Positions 42,478-51,976 of a stretch of DNA of 64,000 nucleotides are shown piece by piece. The stretch is from Parabacteroides gordonii MS-1 = DSM 23371 (lineage in GTDB: Bacteria > Bacteroidota > Bacteroidia > Bacteroidales > Tannerellaceae). Position numbers and translations under genes: made by a program. The stretch spans positions 3,856,749 through 3,920,748 of the forward strand of contig NZ_KQ033919.1 of assembly GCF_000969825.1 (NCBI RefSeq), in the 5' to 3' direction. Each line of letters begins with the position of its first letter. Within the stretch, counting starts at the first letter, position 1. The notes under the pieces were generated by a model that was not told the origin of the DNA, made no database searches, and saw only the letters and a list, made by a program, of their open reading frames with translations.

Positions 42478-43530
42478 ATGAAAAAAGTGTATAAATACTT
42501 TGGTAAACATCCTTTACTTATATGTGCAATAGTAGTTTTTACTATATGTTTAATAATGTTTATATTATATATAACAAAGTTCAATAATGGGTTATCCAGT
42601 GAGTCTGATAAATGGAGTGCTTTTGGATGTTATTTTAGTTCAATAACTGGCTTTTTAGCTTTTGGAGCTGTTTTATATACTTCTCATTTGTCAGAGCTAA
42701 GAGCAGAAGATGCAGAAAGGAAGAATAGAGAACAAGAGATTGATGCTGAAAATAGATCGAGAATTGATAATGAACGAACTATTTTCTTTCAATTATTGGG
42801 ATTACACACTAAGAAAGTAGATTCTGTTGTTTTTAAAGATGATAGAGCTTCAGAAGCATTTAAGTCCTATTATGCTAAAGCTAGTGATTATTTAAGTATT
42901 TATATTTTAATCAAAGAACTTATAAATATAAAGGATACGGAGGATATAAATGATGAATTACGTGGCGGTTATAAAAAATTATTTTCAACTCATTTCCCTA
43001 AATGTAAATTTGATTATAGTGTAAAAAACTTTGATGATTTTAAGAAAAAAGTAAAATCGGAACTTCTTTATGATTGCATATATATGCCTAAGAATTTTGC
43101 CTTTAATATTCAACCAATAATTTCTCGAAAAGTGCAGGAAGAAGATTTTTCTTATTTATACGAAGTTATAAAGTTTGTAGCAGATATTATGTATAAAGAA
43201 TATGGACACATATTAGGGCACTACTTCCGTAATATGTACTATGTAATGGATACTATTAATAACTTCTCTGATCAGAAGAACTACAAAGAATTATTCAGAG
43301 CACAGCTATCCAGATATGAACTAGCATTGGGGGTCTTTAATGCTGTTAGTAGTCGATCTGGTATTAAGATGGTAGAATTACTAGAAGATTTTGCAGTATT
43401 TAAAGATCTATATGAGGAAGATATGAAAATATTGAAATTCGCTAAAGAAGGAGGTGTAGAGCCTAGTATACTTATTAAAAATATACTTAATGAATACAAG
43501 AAAGATGTAAGTAAAAAGTCTGACAAATAG
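42478..43530 (+). CDS. putAbiC-type phage exclusion protein (membrane-anchored)
   Basis: 350 residues. Two N-terminal membrane segments (PLLICAIVVFTICLIMFILY and SITGFLAFGAVLYTSHL), a coiled linker (70-100), then a soluble helical domain. The segments TIFFQLLGLHTKKVDSV (about 101-117), ILGHYFRNMYYVMDTI (about 244-259) and YKELFRAQLSRYELALGVFNAVSS (about 268-291) match the pattern of putative phage abortive infection proteins (putAbiC). Such genes in prophages protect the lysogen from other phages. It precedes the packaging genes by 40 bases and may use its own promoter. Confidence 0.7.
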   Translation: MKKVYKYFGKHPLLICAIVVFTICLIMFILYITKFNNGLSSESDKWSAFGCYFSSITGFLAFGAVLYTSHLSELRAEDAERKNREQEIDAENRSRIDNERTIFFQLLGLHTKKVDSVVFKDDRASEAFKSYYAKASDYLSIYILIKELINIKDTEDINDELRGGYKKLFSTHFPKCKFDYSVKNFDDFKKKVKSELLYDCIYMPKNFAFNIQPIISRKVQEEDFSYLYEVIKFVADIMYKEYGHILGHYFRNMYYVMDTINNFSDQKNYKELFRAQLSRYELALGVFNAVSSRSGIKMVELLEDFAVFKDLYEEDMKILKFAKEGGVEPSILIKNILNEYKKDVSKKSDK

Positions 43531-43569
43531 CTGGTTCCAATATAGAAATAACCAAAATCTTAACTATTT

Positions 43570-43953
43570 ATGGGAAATTATAAAATACCTTCTGATATAT
43601 GTAAAGAAGCGAAGGACTATATGAATGACGTACTGCAAAGATTGGAAGAATCAGGAGTATTGGAAAATGTAGATACTGCTGCACTAGATATGCTAGCCAG
43701 AAACTATAGTATGTTTATCGCTGCTTCTAAACAGATCGAGCGCGAAGGTGCTACTATCACTAATGTACAGGGAAATATAGTGAAACATCCTGCTGTAACT
43801 ATTGCCAAAGATGCACAAGTACAGGCTGTAAAAATTATGCAGGAATTTGGCTTAACAGCTAAAGCCAGAACCAGACTACCTAAACTAGATAAAAAAGAGG
43901 AAGAAGATTCACCACTAGAACAATTTGTAAAGACTGCTAAAGAGGTACGCTAA
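43570..43953 (+). CDS. terS: terminase small subunit, P27 family-like
   Basis: 127 residues. The segment DMLARNYSMFIAASKQIEREG and the HPAVTIAKDAQVQAVKIMQEFGLTAKAR block (about 75-103) are typical of P27-type small terminases, which bind phage DNA and recruit the large subunit. Its stop overlaps the large subunit's ATG (TAATG), so translation is coupled. Confidence 0.85.
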   Translation: MGNYKIPSDICKEAKDYMNDVLQRLEESGVLENVDTAALDMLARNYSMFIAASKQIEREGATITNVQGNIVKHPAVTIAKDAQVQAVKIMQEFGLTAKARTRLPKLDKKEEEDSPLEQFVKTAKEVR

Positions 43954-45563
43954 TGAAACTATACTACGATTATTGTAGTAAGGTTTTAGATGGAAGTATT
44001 GTAGTTGGAGAATATATTAAACTAGCCTGTGAGAGATTCCAGAACGATCTTCAAAGGGATGATCTGGTATTCATAGAAGATAAAGTAGACCGGGCTATTC
44101 AGTTTATTTCTACTCTTAGACACTATACAGGTAAACATTCTGGTAAATCATTCATACTAGAAGGCTGGCAGCAGTTCATAATAGCTAATATAGTAGGCTG
44201 GTACTGGAAAGAATCAGGAACTAGACGCTATACAAGTAGTTATATAGAAGTAAGTAGAAAACAGGGTAAAACTGCTTTAGCTGCTGCACTATGTTTGTAC
44301 TACTTAATAGCTGATGGCGAAGATGGTGCTGAAGTATTACTGGCTGCAAACAGTAAAGAGCAAGCTAAGATTGCTTTTGATATGTGCAGTAAATTTAGTA
44401 AAGGGCTAGATCCTAAAGGGAAATTTCTTACAGCTTACAGGGCAGATATTCTATTTAGCCTTACTAATTCAAAACTGAAAGTACTGGCTGCTGATGATAG
44501 CAAGCTAGATGGATTTAATGCCAGTTTTGGTTTATTGGATGAATACCACGCTGCTGCAAATAGTAAAGTGAGAGACGTTATTAAGTCCTCTATGGGAATG
44601 CGTGAAAATCCACATCTATGTACTATTACTACTGCTGGATTTGATAAATCATTACCTTGTTACCAACTTAGAACTGTAGCTATCGAAGTGCTGAACCATT
44701 TAAAGGAAGATGATAGTATGTTTATTGCTATCTACTCTTTAGATGGTAGTGATAATTGGCAGGATGAAAAGAACTGGTGTAAATGTGCTCCAAATTTAGG
44801 TGTAACAGTTACTAAGAAGTATATCAAGGAACAGGTACAGCAGGCTAAGAATAATCCCAGTGATGAAGTTGGAGTTAAAACTAAAACCTTAAATATCTGG
44901 TGTGATTCTGCTACTGTTTGGATTCCAGAAGACTATATAGTGAAATGTAGTGATGTGGTTGATTTTTCATCTTTATCTGGAGATTGCTATATAGGTGTAG
45001 ACTTAGGTGCTACCAGCGACTTAACTGCTGTGTCCTTCTTACTTGTTGATGGCGATAAATATTACTTCAAAACGCATTACTATTTACCAGAATCAGCATT
45101 GGAAGAAAAGACTGATAAAGAATTATACAAGTTATGGAAGCGAGCAGGACTATTAACTGTTACGCCTGGGAATGTTACAGACTATGACTATATAACCCGT
45201 GATATATTAAAAGCTAGAGAAGTTGTTAATATAGTATCAGTTAGCTATGATAAATTCAATGCAACTCAATGGGCTATCAATTGTACAGAACAGGGATTAC
45301 CGTTAGAAGAATATCCACAAACACTAGGCAGTTTCAATAGACCTACTAAAGAACTGGAAAGGCTTATACTATCAGGACAGGCAGTAATAGATAATAACGA
45401 TATAACCAGAAACTGCTTTAGGAATGTAGTACTTAAATCTGATTACTGTGGTAATGTAAAACCAGTAAAACAGCAGGATAAAAAGAAAATAGATGGTGTA
45501 ATTGCTATGATACAGGCATTAGGTGGTTATCTACTTACACCACATTATTCAAATACGATATAA
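43953..45563 (+). CDS. terL: terminase large subunit
   Basis: 536 residues, Terminase_1 family. ATPase: Walker A-like SRKQGKTA at 101-108 and Walker B FGLLDEYHA with Asp196-Glu197. Nuclease: GVDLGATSDLTAV with Asp350 and the C-terminal KKIDGVIAMIQALGG with a metal-binding Asp. It packages phage DNA into the prohead and cuts it. It is the first large gene of a continuous plus-strand late operon. Confidence 0.95.
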   Translation: MKLYYDYCSKVLDGSIVVGEYIKLACERFQNDLQRDDLVFIEDKVDRAIQFISTLRHYTGKHSGKSFILEGWQQFIIANIVGWYWKESGTRRYTSSYIEVSRKQGKTALAAALCLYYLIADGEDGAEVLLAANSKEQAKIAFDMCSKFSKGLDPKGKFLTAYRADILFSLTNSKLKVLAADDSKLDGFNASFGLLDEYHAAANSKVRDVIKSSMGMRENPHLCTITTAGFDKSLPCYQLRTVAIEVLNHLKEDDSMFIAIYSLDGSDNWQDEKNWCKCAPNLGVTVTKKYIKEQVQQAKNNPSDEVGVKTKTLNIWCDSATVWIPEDYIVKCSDVVDFSSLSGDCYIGVDLGATSDLTAVSFLLVDGDKYYFKTHYYLPESALEEKTDKELYKLWKRAGLLTVTPGNVTDYDYITRDILKAREVVNIVSVSYDKFNATQWAINCTEQGLPLEEYPQTLGSFNRPTKELERLILSGQAVIDNNDITRNCFRNVVLKSDYCGNVKPVKQQDKKKIDGVIAMIQALGGYLLTPHYSNTI

Positions 45564-45578
45564 CATAAAACCTTAACT

Positions 45579-46817
45579 ATGGGATTATTTGATTTTTGGA
45601 AGAAACCAAAACAAGTAATAGAAGAAGAAAGGACTTATTCACCTTATGGGTTGAATAGTCTGATATATAATTCCAATTCCAGCTACAGCAATAATAAAGC
45701 TATGCTATTATCTACAGTTTATAGATGTGTAGATGTTATTGGAGATTCTGTAGCCCAATTGCCTTTAGAACCTTACTTTATTGATAAAGATGGTTACAAA
45801 AGGAAGTTTACAGAACACCCTTCTTACTATTTACTAAATAGAGAACCAAACAGAAAGATGAGCCGATTTACTTTTATGAAAACATTAATTACCAGTGTTC
45901 TCTTAGATGGTAATGGCTACGCATATATAGAAAGAGATGATAAAGGGGATGCAGTAGCATTGAAATTAATTCCTTCTGAATTAGTTACTGTATCTAATTT
46001 GAATGACAACATAATGTACAATGTTGTAGGATTTAAGCAACTGGTAGAACCTGTAAATATGATCCATATTCTGAACTTCAGCTATGATGGTATTACTGGG
46101 ATCAGTACACTGCAACACGCTAGAAATACTTTAGGACTAGCTACAGATAGTGAAGCACACGCAGAAGGGTTCTTTAAAGGTGGTGCAAACTTGGCTGGAA
46201 TCATTAAAGTACAATCTTCATTAACACCAAAGCAGAAGCAGGATATTAGAGAAAGTTGGCAAAGCACATTCAGTCCAATTACAGGAACACCTAATGGTAT
46301 AGCCGTATTGGAAGGTAATATGGACTTTCAACCAATAACAGTTAATCCATCTGATGCACAACTATTAGAAACTAGACAGTTTAATGTAATAGACATTTGT
46401 CGCTTCTTTGGAGTTTCACCAGTTAAAGCATTTGACCTAAGTAAAAGTAGCTACAGTACAGTAGAAGCCACACAACTGGCATTCCTTACTGATACACTAG
46501 CACCTTTATTAGAAAAGATAGAGCTGGAATTTGAAAGAAAACTGTATAAACCATCTGAAAGAAATAGTATAGATGTGCGCTTTGATACATCTGTATTGCT
46601 TAGGGCAGATAAGGCTAGTCTGGCAAATTACTATAATACCTTATTCCAGATCGGGGTTATTACTCCAAATGAAATTAGAAAGGCTTTAGACTTAGAAGCT
46701 ATAGAAAATGGTGATCATACATTTGTACAGGTGAATGTTCAGACCTTAAACAATGCAGTAAAAGATAATGCAGATACTAACCTTTTAAATGGTGAAGATG
46801 ATACAGAAAGTATATAA
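45579..46817 (+). CDS. portal protein, HK97 type
   Basis: 412 residues. Typical segments are LSTVYRCVDVIGDSVAQLPLEPY (N terminus), HPSYYLLNREPNRKMSRFTF, LLDGNGYAYIERD, GITGISTLQHARNTLGLA, FEGGN-like FFKGGANLAGI, and the DICRFFGVSPVKAFDLS helix region. It forms the dodecameric DNA channel at one head vertex. It is 15 bases after terL, and its end overlaps the next gene. Confidence 0.93.
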   Translation: MGLFDFWKKPKQVIEEERTYSPYGLNSLIYNSNSSYSNNKAMLLSTVYRCVDVIGDSVAQLPLEPYFIDKDGYKRKFTEHPSYYLLNREPNRKMSRFTFMKTLITSVLLDGNGYAYIERDDKGDAVALKLIPSELVTVSNLNDNIMYNVVGFKQLVEPVNMIHILNFSYDGITGISTLQHARNTLGLATDSEAHAEGFFKGGANLAGIIKVQSSLTPKQKQDIRESWQSTFSPITGTPNGIAVLEGNMDFQPITVNPSDAQLLETRQFNVIDICRFFGVSPVKAFDLSKSSYSTVEATQLAFLTDTLAPLLEKIELEFERKLYKPSERNSIDVRFDTSVLLRADKASLANYYNTLFQIGVITPNEIRKALDLEAIENGDHTFVQVNVQTLNNAVKDNADTNLLNGEDDTESI

Positions 46818-47166
46818 GGGTTCTGATTTAATGATTGAACTGTCACTAAAAGATGCTGAAGGAACACCATATAGAATTAATACAACTAATGGGTTCAGTA
46901 TTAAATTCTTTACTACTAATCCTAGTAATTCTATTGAAGGTCATTATATGGCTGGTGAATACTCAGATATTATTGAAGGTGATATAACTGATTATATGGC
47001 TTTAAATGCAGATGATTTAGAAAAGCTGGATGATGGTATATTAAACTACGTTTATACTATTAGAACTGCAAATTCAGATTTTAAAGATGGCTTTTATGAT
47101 GAAACAGTTAAAGGTCAAACAGATTTATATATAAAATCAAAACTAAACTGTAATGAGTACCTATAG
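46798..47166 (+). CDS. phage structural protein, fibre-base-like
   Basis: 122 residues from MIQKVYKGSDLMIELSL (an ATG at 46789 is also possible). The beta-rich layout, with YKGSDLMIELSLKDAEG and YVYTIRTANSDFKDGFYDE, resembles the N-terminal beta sandwich of baseplate/fibre adaptor proteins (BppU-like), but this is weak. It overlaps the portal gene by 20 bases and the next gene by 14 bases. It belongs to a small cassette inserted between portal and protease. Confidence 0.6.
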   Translation: MIQKVYKGSDLMIELSLKDAEGTPYRINTTNGFSIKFFTTNPSNSIEGHYMAGEYSDIIEGDITDYMALNADDLEKLDDGILNYVYTIRTANSDFKDGFYDETVKGQTDLYIKSKLNCNEYL

Positions 47167-47890
47167 TATGGATAAAGCTAGAAAAAAAGTATATGATTTA
47201 GAATTGAAAAGGGCTAATATAGTAGTTGGATCTGGAGGTGGTTCTAATACAATATGGGGAGCTATTACTGGTGATATTACACAGCAGAAAGATTTACAAA
47301 ATGAATTATCTTCTATAAAAGAATCTATTCCTGTACCTTACAATGATACCCAAGTAAAGACAGATATAGAATCATTGAAACTAGATAAAGCCGATAAATC
47401 TGATATTCCAGATACTTCTAATCTGGCTAGTAAAACAGATCTATCTTCTTCTTTACTTGGTAAAGCCGATAAATCAGATACTTATACTAAGCTAGAAGTT
47501 GACAATAAAATAACCGATTCTGGTAGTGTCGATCTGACTGCTTATTACACTAAAGAAGAAATAGAAGGTAAAGCCTATTTGACTACAGAAACAGATCCTA
47601 CAGTTCCTGATTGGGCTAAACAGCCAAATAAGCCTACATATACAGCTAACGAAGTTGGCGCACTTCCTGATACGACTAAAATTCCTGATATTACTGGACT
47701 GGCTACTAAAACAGAATTAACAGAAGGTCTGGCTACAAAGGCTGATATTTTATCTTTAGATGGTTTGGCGACTAAAAAAGAAATAGAAAGTAAAGCTAAC
47801 TCTGCTGATGTATATACCAAAGAAGAAATAGGAAGTAAGTTAGGAAATATAGATACAATTTTAGATTCTATAAATGGTGAAATTGTATGA
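47153..47890 (+). CDS. fibre-like protein with repeated KADKSD/YTKEE motifs
   Basis: 245 residues, low-complexity fibre protein. The unit KADKSDTYTKLEVDNKI recurs in variants (KADKSDIPDTSNLASKTDL, YYTKEEIEGKAY, DVYTKEEIGSKLG). Such repeats form trimeric coiled shafts. A TETDPTVPDWAK segment is typical of phage fibres of Bacteroidales. Because it lies in the head gene cluster rather than with the tail, it may be a head fibre or neck whisker. It overlaps neighbours on both sides. Confidence 0.7.
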   Translation: MSTYSMDKARKKVYDLELKRANIVVGSGGGSNTIWGAITGDITQQKDLQNELSSIKESIPVPYNDTQVKTDIESLKLDKADKSDIPDTSNLASKTDLSSSLLGKADKSDTYTKLEVDNKITDSGSVDLTAYYTKEEIEGKAYLTTETDPTVPDWAKQPNKPTYTANEVGALPDTTKIPDITGLATKTELTEGLATKADILSLDGLATKKEIESKANSADVYTKEEIGSKLGNIDTILDSINGEIV

Positions 47891-48609
47891 GTACGGCTGA
47901 TAAATTACAAACAATAATCAACACTAAAGCTGCTATTAGGCAAGCTATATTAGATAAAGGTGTTGTTATTGCTGATTCAGATACATTCGCTAGCTATCCA
48001 AATAAGATAGCTAATATAGAATCTGACGGTAGTTCATTTAATATACCAGATGGTACAAAGTTTGGTAATAGCACGTGGGCAACAATTCCTAATGAAGTAA
48101 TCACTTATGTCGAAAATCTAAGTAACTTGGATAAAATATTTAATGATTGTAGTAATATCACCGGTAATATCACATTAGATTTATCAAAAGCAACTAAGAT
48201 GCAAAATTTTATGTCTGCTAAGAAGTTAGGTACGGTAAGATTAAAAACGCCTAATGTAACTTCTATAAATTATCTATTTTCTGATATTAATCCAAATTTC
48301 AAATTATACTTAGATTTAGATAGTATTTTAGATGGTTACTATGCTGGCAGTAATAGTAGTAATGGCAATTATGATGTTGATTATTTTCTAAATAATCTAG
48401 GAAAAGCAAATGTTAAAAGTTACTCTGGTTTACTTTCAATGGCTTCTTGGAGCTATGATAGCCTTATATATACTTTACTAGATCATAGTGTAGATAGAAC
48501 TACACACCCTAAAGGGAATTTATCTATTGCTTTATATGCTACAACTAAAGCTAAACTTACTGATTCGGATATAGCGGCAATAACAGCTAAAGGATATACA
48601 ATAACTTAA
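47887..48609 (+). CDS. fibre/adhesin-like protein of the head cassette
   Basis: 240 residues. The N terminus ADKLQTIINTKAAIRQAI..FASYPNKIANI is the adhesin-type N-terminal motif seen in phage fibre proteins (ADKLxxIINTKxAIxxAIxxKG). The rest has leucine-rich-like turns (ITGNITLDLSKATKMQNFM, GTVRLKTPNVTSINYLF) similar to BspA-type repeats. Likely the distal binding part of a head or neck fibre. It overlaps the previous gene by four bases. Confidence 0.6.
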   Translation: MSTADKLQTIINTKAAIRQAILDKGVVIADSDTFASYPNKIANIESDGSSFNIPDGTKFGNSTWATIPNEVITYVENLSNLDKIFNDCSNITGNITLDLSKATKMQNFMSAKKLGTVRLKTPNVTSINYLFSDINPNFKLYLDLDSILDGYYAGSNSSNGNYDVDYFLNNLGKANVKSYSGLLSMASWSYDSLIYTLLDHSVDRTTHPKGNLSIALYATTKAKLTDSDIAAITAKGYTIT

Positions 48610-48611
48610 CT

Positions 48612-48818
48612 ATGATACAAAGCAATTATACAGTATTAATACTAGAACCAACAGAAGGACATACATTAACACAATCAGCAGATGTTTCCATAGCAGAAAG
48701 AATACTTTCAAAAAAGATCTTTCTAGCAGTAAATGATAGTCCTGCTAATTGGAAAGAAATTACAGATTCAGAAGCTGAACAGATAAGGATAGAGCAGGAA
48801 GCAGAAGAAAATAAATAA
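48612..48818 (+). CDS. small phage protein
   Basis: 68 residues, starting MIQSNYTVLILEPTEGHTL and ending in an acidic EQEAEENK helix. Its stop overlaps the protease ATG (TAATG). It may be a fibre chaperone or a structural accessory. No family is recognised. Confidence 0.55.
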   Translation: MIQSNYTVLILEPTEGHTLTQSADVSIAERILSKKIFLAVNDSPANWKEITDSEAEQIRIEQEAEENK

Positions 48819-49372
48819 TGAAAGAACTACGAAACTGTAACTATGAAATAAGAACCACTACACCAGAATCCAGACAAGTTGAAGGCTATGCTTTAGTATT
48901 CAATAAAGAATCTAGGGATCTAGGTGGATTTACAGAGATTATAGAACCTGAAGCATTAGAAGGTATATTAGATAAATCTGATATTCTTTGTCTGCTTAAT
49001 CATAATGAAGAAAGAGGAGTATTAGCCAGATCAAAATACGGCAAAGGCTCACTTACTTTATCTGTAGATGGTACTGGTTTAAAATATAGATTTGAAGCAC
49101 CCAATACAGCACTTGGGGATGAACTACTGGAAGGACTTAAAAGAGGTGATATTACTACTTCTTCATTTGCCTTTACTATTGAAGGTGATAAATGGGAAAA
49201 GAGAACAGACGGTAAGTATCTAAGACGGATCACTAAGTTTAAAGAACTATTTGATGTTTCCCCTGTGTATAAAGAAGCATATCCAGATACTTCTGTAGCT
49301 TGTAGAAAGATGCAAGAACTGGATTCAGAAGAATTAAAGGACTATTACCAAAACCTTAGAAAAGGATTATAA
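48818..49372 (+). CDS. prohead protease, HK97/S78 family
   Basis: 184 residues, the usual size. The catalytic His62 lies in LLNHNEERGVLARS and the Ser in TTSSFAF (Ser115 or Ser116). An N-terminal strand VEGYALVFNKES is conserved. It removes the scaffold-like delta domain of the major capsid protein during maturation. The gene overlaps the capsid gene start by one base. Confidence 0.93.
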   Translation: MKELRNCNYEIRTTTPESRQVEGYALVFNKESRDLGGFTEIIEPEALEGILDKSDILCLLNHNEERGVLARSKYGKGSLTLSVDGTGLKYRFEAPNTALGDELLEGLKRGDITTSSFAFTIEGDKWEKRTDGKYLRRITKFKELFDVSPVYKEAYPDTSVACRKMQELDSEELKDYYQNLRKGL

Positions 49373-50550
49373 TGGACACATTGACTTTAATAGACCAAAA
49401 AGAACAACTAAGAAAAAAAGCAGAAGCGTTAATTGCTGGTGCTGAAAAGGAATTAAGAAAGCTGAATGAAGGAGAAGAAAGTGAACTTATTTCCATTAAG
49501 AAAGAGATTGCAGATTTAGAAAGCCAGATCAGACAAATAGAAGAAGAAACAAAACGTAACTATAAACCACAAACTAAAACTATGGAAAAATTTTCATTGT
49601 TAAAGGCTATTAATGATGTAGCCAACAACAGACAACTAGACGAGAGAGCACAGGAAGTTGTATCTACAGGTGTTGCAGAAATGCGCAAAGCAGGACAGTC
49701 TTACAGCGGACAAATTGTACTACCTATCGAAGAAAGAGCAGACATTCAGGCTACAGTAGCTACTGCTGGACTGGAAAATGTAGCAGAAGATAAATTAGGA
49801 ATCCTAGAGCCATTAAGAGCAAATTTAGTACTGGTACAAGCTGGTGCTTCTTATATGACTGGCTTAATTGGTAATGTATCTATTCCTGTTTATTCAGGTT
49901 CTAATGTTACTTGGGCTGGTGAAGTAACAGAAGCTACAGAAGGTGCAGGTACATTTAGTGAAGTAAATCTAGAACCTAAAAGATTGACCGCTTATATTGA
50001 CGTATCAAAACAGTTCCTTATTCAGGATTCTAATTCTGCTGAAGAAATGTTGAAACGTGATATTGTAGCAGCTATTTCTAATAAACTGGAAGCAACTATT
50101 TTAGGTACTGGTGTAGGATCGGCTAATGAACCTAAAGGTTTACTAAATGGCGTAACTGCTGATACTGCTGCTATCACTTATAAGGATATTGTAGCTATGG
50201 AAGCTGAACTAGAAGATGCAAATGTAAGAGGTGATATTAAATATATCGTATCTCCATCTGCTAAAGCAGATCTTAAAACTACAGATAAAGGAACTGATAC
50301 AGGTAAGTATTTGATGGAAGGAAACGAAGTAAATGGTTATCCAGTTCTTTGTACTTCTGCTGTAGCTGGTAAAGGTGTAGTAATGGGTAATTTCTCTGAT
50401 TACGTAATTGGTCAGTGGGGAGGTATCGACTTAACTGTAGATCCATATACACAGGCTGCTAAAGGTAAAGTAAGATTGGTTATCAATGCTTACTTTGATG
50501 CTAAACCACGTAGAGAGGAAGCATTCGTTACTAAAGTTCTGAAAGCGTAA
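49372..50550 (+). CDS. major capsid protein, HK97 fold
   Basis: 392 residues. Residues 1-68 are a charged coiled coil (delta domain) expected to be cut by the protease. The body has typical segments GASYMTGLIGNVSIPVYSG, AYIDVSKQFLIQDS, ISNKLEATILGTG and GYPVLCTSAVAGKGVVMGNF. The N-terminal extension and protease partner match HK97-type maturation. It forms the icosahedral head shell. Confidence 0.95.
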   Translation: MDTLTLIDQKEQLRKKAEALIAGAEKELRKLNEGEESELISIKKEIADLESQIRQIEEETKRNYKPQTKTMEKFSLLKAINDVANNRQLDERAQEVVSTGVAEMRKAGQSYSGQIVLPIEERADIQATVATAGLENVAEDKLGILEPLRANLVLVQAGASYMTGLIGNVSIPVYSGSNVTWAGEVTEATEGAGTFSEVNLEPKRLTAYIDVSKQFLIQDSNSAEEMLKRDIVAAISNKLEATILGTGVGSANEPKGLLNGVTADTAAITYKDIVAMEAELEDANVRGDIKYIVSPSAKADLKTTDKGTDTGKYLMEGNEVNGYPVLCTSAVAGKGVVMGNFSDYVIGQWGGIDLTVDPYTQAAKGKVRLVINAYFDAKPRREEAFVTKVLKA

Positions 50551-50567
50551 ACTTAACTATATAAGCT

Positions 50568-50864
50568 ATGTATATAACACTATGTGAAGCAAAGAAGCAT
50601 TTACTTATTGATTATTCATTTAATCAGGATGATGAGTATATACTAGCTTTAATTGATGTAGCAGAAGATGCTGTAGCTATAAACTTAAATGTTCAGCTAG
50701 CCAGCATTACAGTAGGTGGAGAATTACCACCTGCTGTAAAAGCTGCTATTCTTTTATTGGTTGGTAACTTATATGCTAATAGAGAACCTGTAGCCTATAC
50801 TTCTGTAAATAAAGTACCCTATACTTTCGATTACCTTATATCACTATATAAAAACTACAAGTAA
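50568..50864 (+). CDS. head-tail connector protein, gp6-like
   Basis: 98 residues. YITLCEAKKHLLIDYSFNQDDEYILALIDVAEDAV and the PPAVKAAILLLVGNLYANREPV helix match HK97 gp6-type adaptor proteins, which form the ring below the portal. It overlaps the next gene by one base. Confidence 0.9.
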   Translation: MYITLCEAKKHLLIDYSFNQDDEYILALIDVAEDAVAINLNVQLASITVGGELPPAVKAAILLLVGNLYANREPVAYTSVNKVPYTFDYLISLYKNYK

Positions 50865-51175
50865 TGAGAGCAGGACTATTAACAGAACCTGTTACTTTCA
50901 AACGTGCTACTATTACGAAAAATGAGTATGGACAGGAAGTTACATATTGGGAAAACTATATTATAACCAGAGGTAACGTAAAGTATAATACAGGTAACAG
51001 GGCTATAGAGAATCAGGAAATCATTAATACCTATACAGTAATATTCACTGTTAGAAGCTATCATAAGATAGATGAATCTATGAGAGTGCTATATAATAAG
51101 AGACTGTATAGAATCCTGTCTATTAATGAGGATAGGCAATCTACTACTATTATAGGAGAACTGATAAATGAGTAA
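50864..51175 (+). CDS. head closure protein (SPP1 gp16/HK97 gp7-like)
   Basis: 103 residues. The beta-barrel pattern LLTEPVTFKRATITKNEYGQ and YNKRLYRILSINEDR is typical of phage head-tail joining/stopper proteins, which close the portal after packaging. It overlaps the following gene by eight bases. Confidence 0.88.
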   Translation: MRAGLLTEPVTFKRATITKNEYGQEVTYWENYIITRGNVKYNTGNRAIENQEIINTYTVIFTVRSYHKIDESMRVLYNKRLYRILSINEDRQSTTIIGELINE

Positions 51176-51614
51176 TGTAGATGCAAAGCAAGTCCTTCAA
51201 ATGTTTGCTGAACTGGATTCCAAACGCCAGAAGAAAGTACATAGGGATGCATTAAAGAAAGCAACAGGCATACTGCTTAAAGAAGTTAGAAAGAACTTTA
51301 GAACTGTAGTAAAAAAGCCAAACAGCCGTAATAGATGGAATGGTAAAACTTTTTCATCTGGTATTAAGTCCAGTATCAATAAGGAAGTTACAGAAGGTAA
51401 AGTACATATACTGGGAGACTTTAGACTAAAATTCTTTGAGCTTGGGACTAAAGTACGTTATAAGCGTACAGTAAGAGCTACTACAGGAAAAATAACAGCC
51501 AGCTACTTTTTTAAGAGAGCTAGAGAAGCAAAAGAAACCGAAATATCTAGCAGTATGAATAATATAATTACTCAATCAATACAGAAAGTAAATGAAAAGT
51601 TTAGAGGTAGGTAA
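51168..51614 (+). CDS. HK97 gp10-family tail/neck protein
   Basis: 148 residues. A basic helical N terminus (KRQKKVHRDALKKATGILLKEV) and FKLRF-like LGDFRLKFFELGTKVRYKR match the HK97 gp10 family, components of the head-tail interface. It overlaps the next gene by 23 bases. Confidence 0.85.
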   Translation: MSNVDAKQVLQMFAELDSKRQKKVHRDALKKATGILLKEVRKNFRTVVKKPNSRNRWNGKTFSSGIKSSINKEVTEGKVHILGDFRLKFFELGTKVRYKRTVRATTGKITASYFFKRAREAKETEISSSMNNIITQSIQKVNEKFRGR

Positions 51615-51969
51615 AGAAATCTATTCTCTTTTAAATGGTGATGCTAGATTAACAACTTTAGTAGAAAATAAAATCTATCCTATCATAGTAGAGAAAGAAA
51701 CAACTTACCCTTTTATAGTCTATAAAAGAAGTAATATTATTCCAGACTATACAAAGGACTTCCATTTAAAAGACAATGTAATAATAGATATTATCTGTGT
51801 TTCTAATGACTATGCACAAGGGATAGAAATAGCAGAGATTGTAAGAGATATATTAGAAGATAAAAGGACAAAGGATATACAAAGCATTAAACTGGAATCA
51901 GCAGATGAAGATTTTATAGACGATGCTTATGTACAAACATTAAGTTTTAATTTAACTATAAACAAATAA
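51592..51969 (+). CDS. tail terminator/completion protein (DUF3168-like)
   Basis: 125 residues. GKEIYSLLNGDARLTTLVENKIYPIIVEKETTYPFIVYKR matches the N-terminal region of DUF3168-type tail terminators, which cap the tail tube. It is directly before the tail tube gene. Confidence 0.85.
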   Translation: MKSLEVGKEIYSLLNGDARLTTLVENKIYPIIVEKETTYPFIVYKRSNIIPDYTKDFHLKDNVIIDIICVSNDYAQGIEIAEIVRDILEDKRTKDIQSIKLESADEDFIDDAYVQTLSFNLTINK

Positions 51970-51976
51970 TATAACT

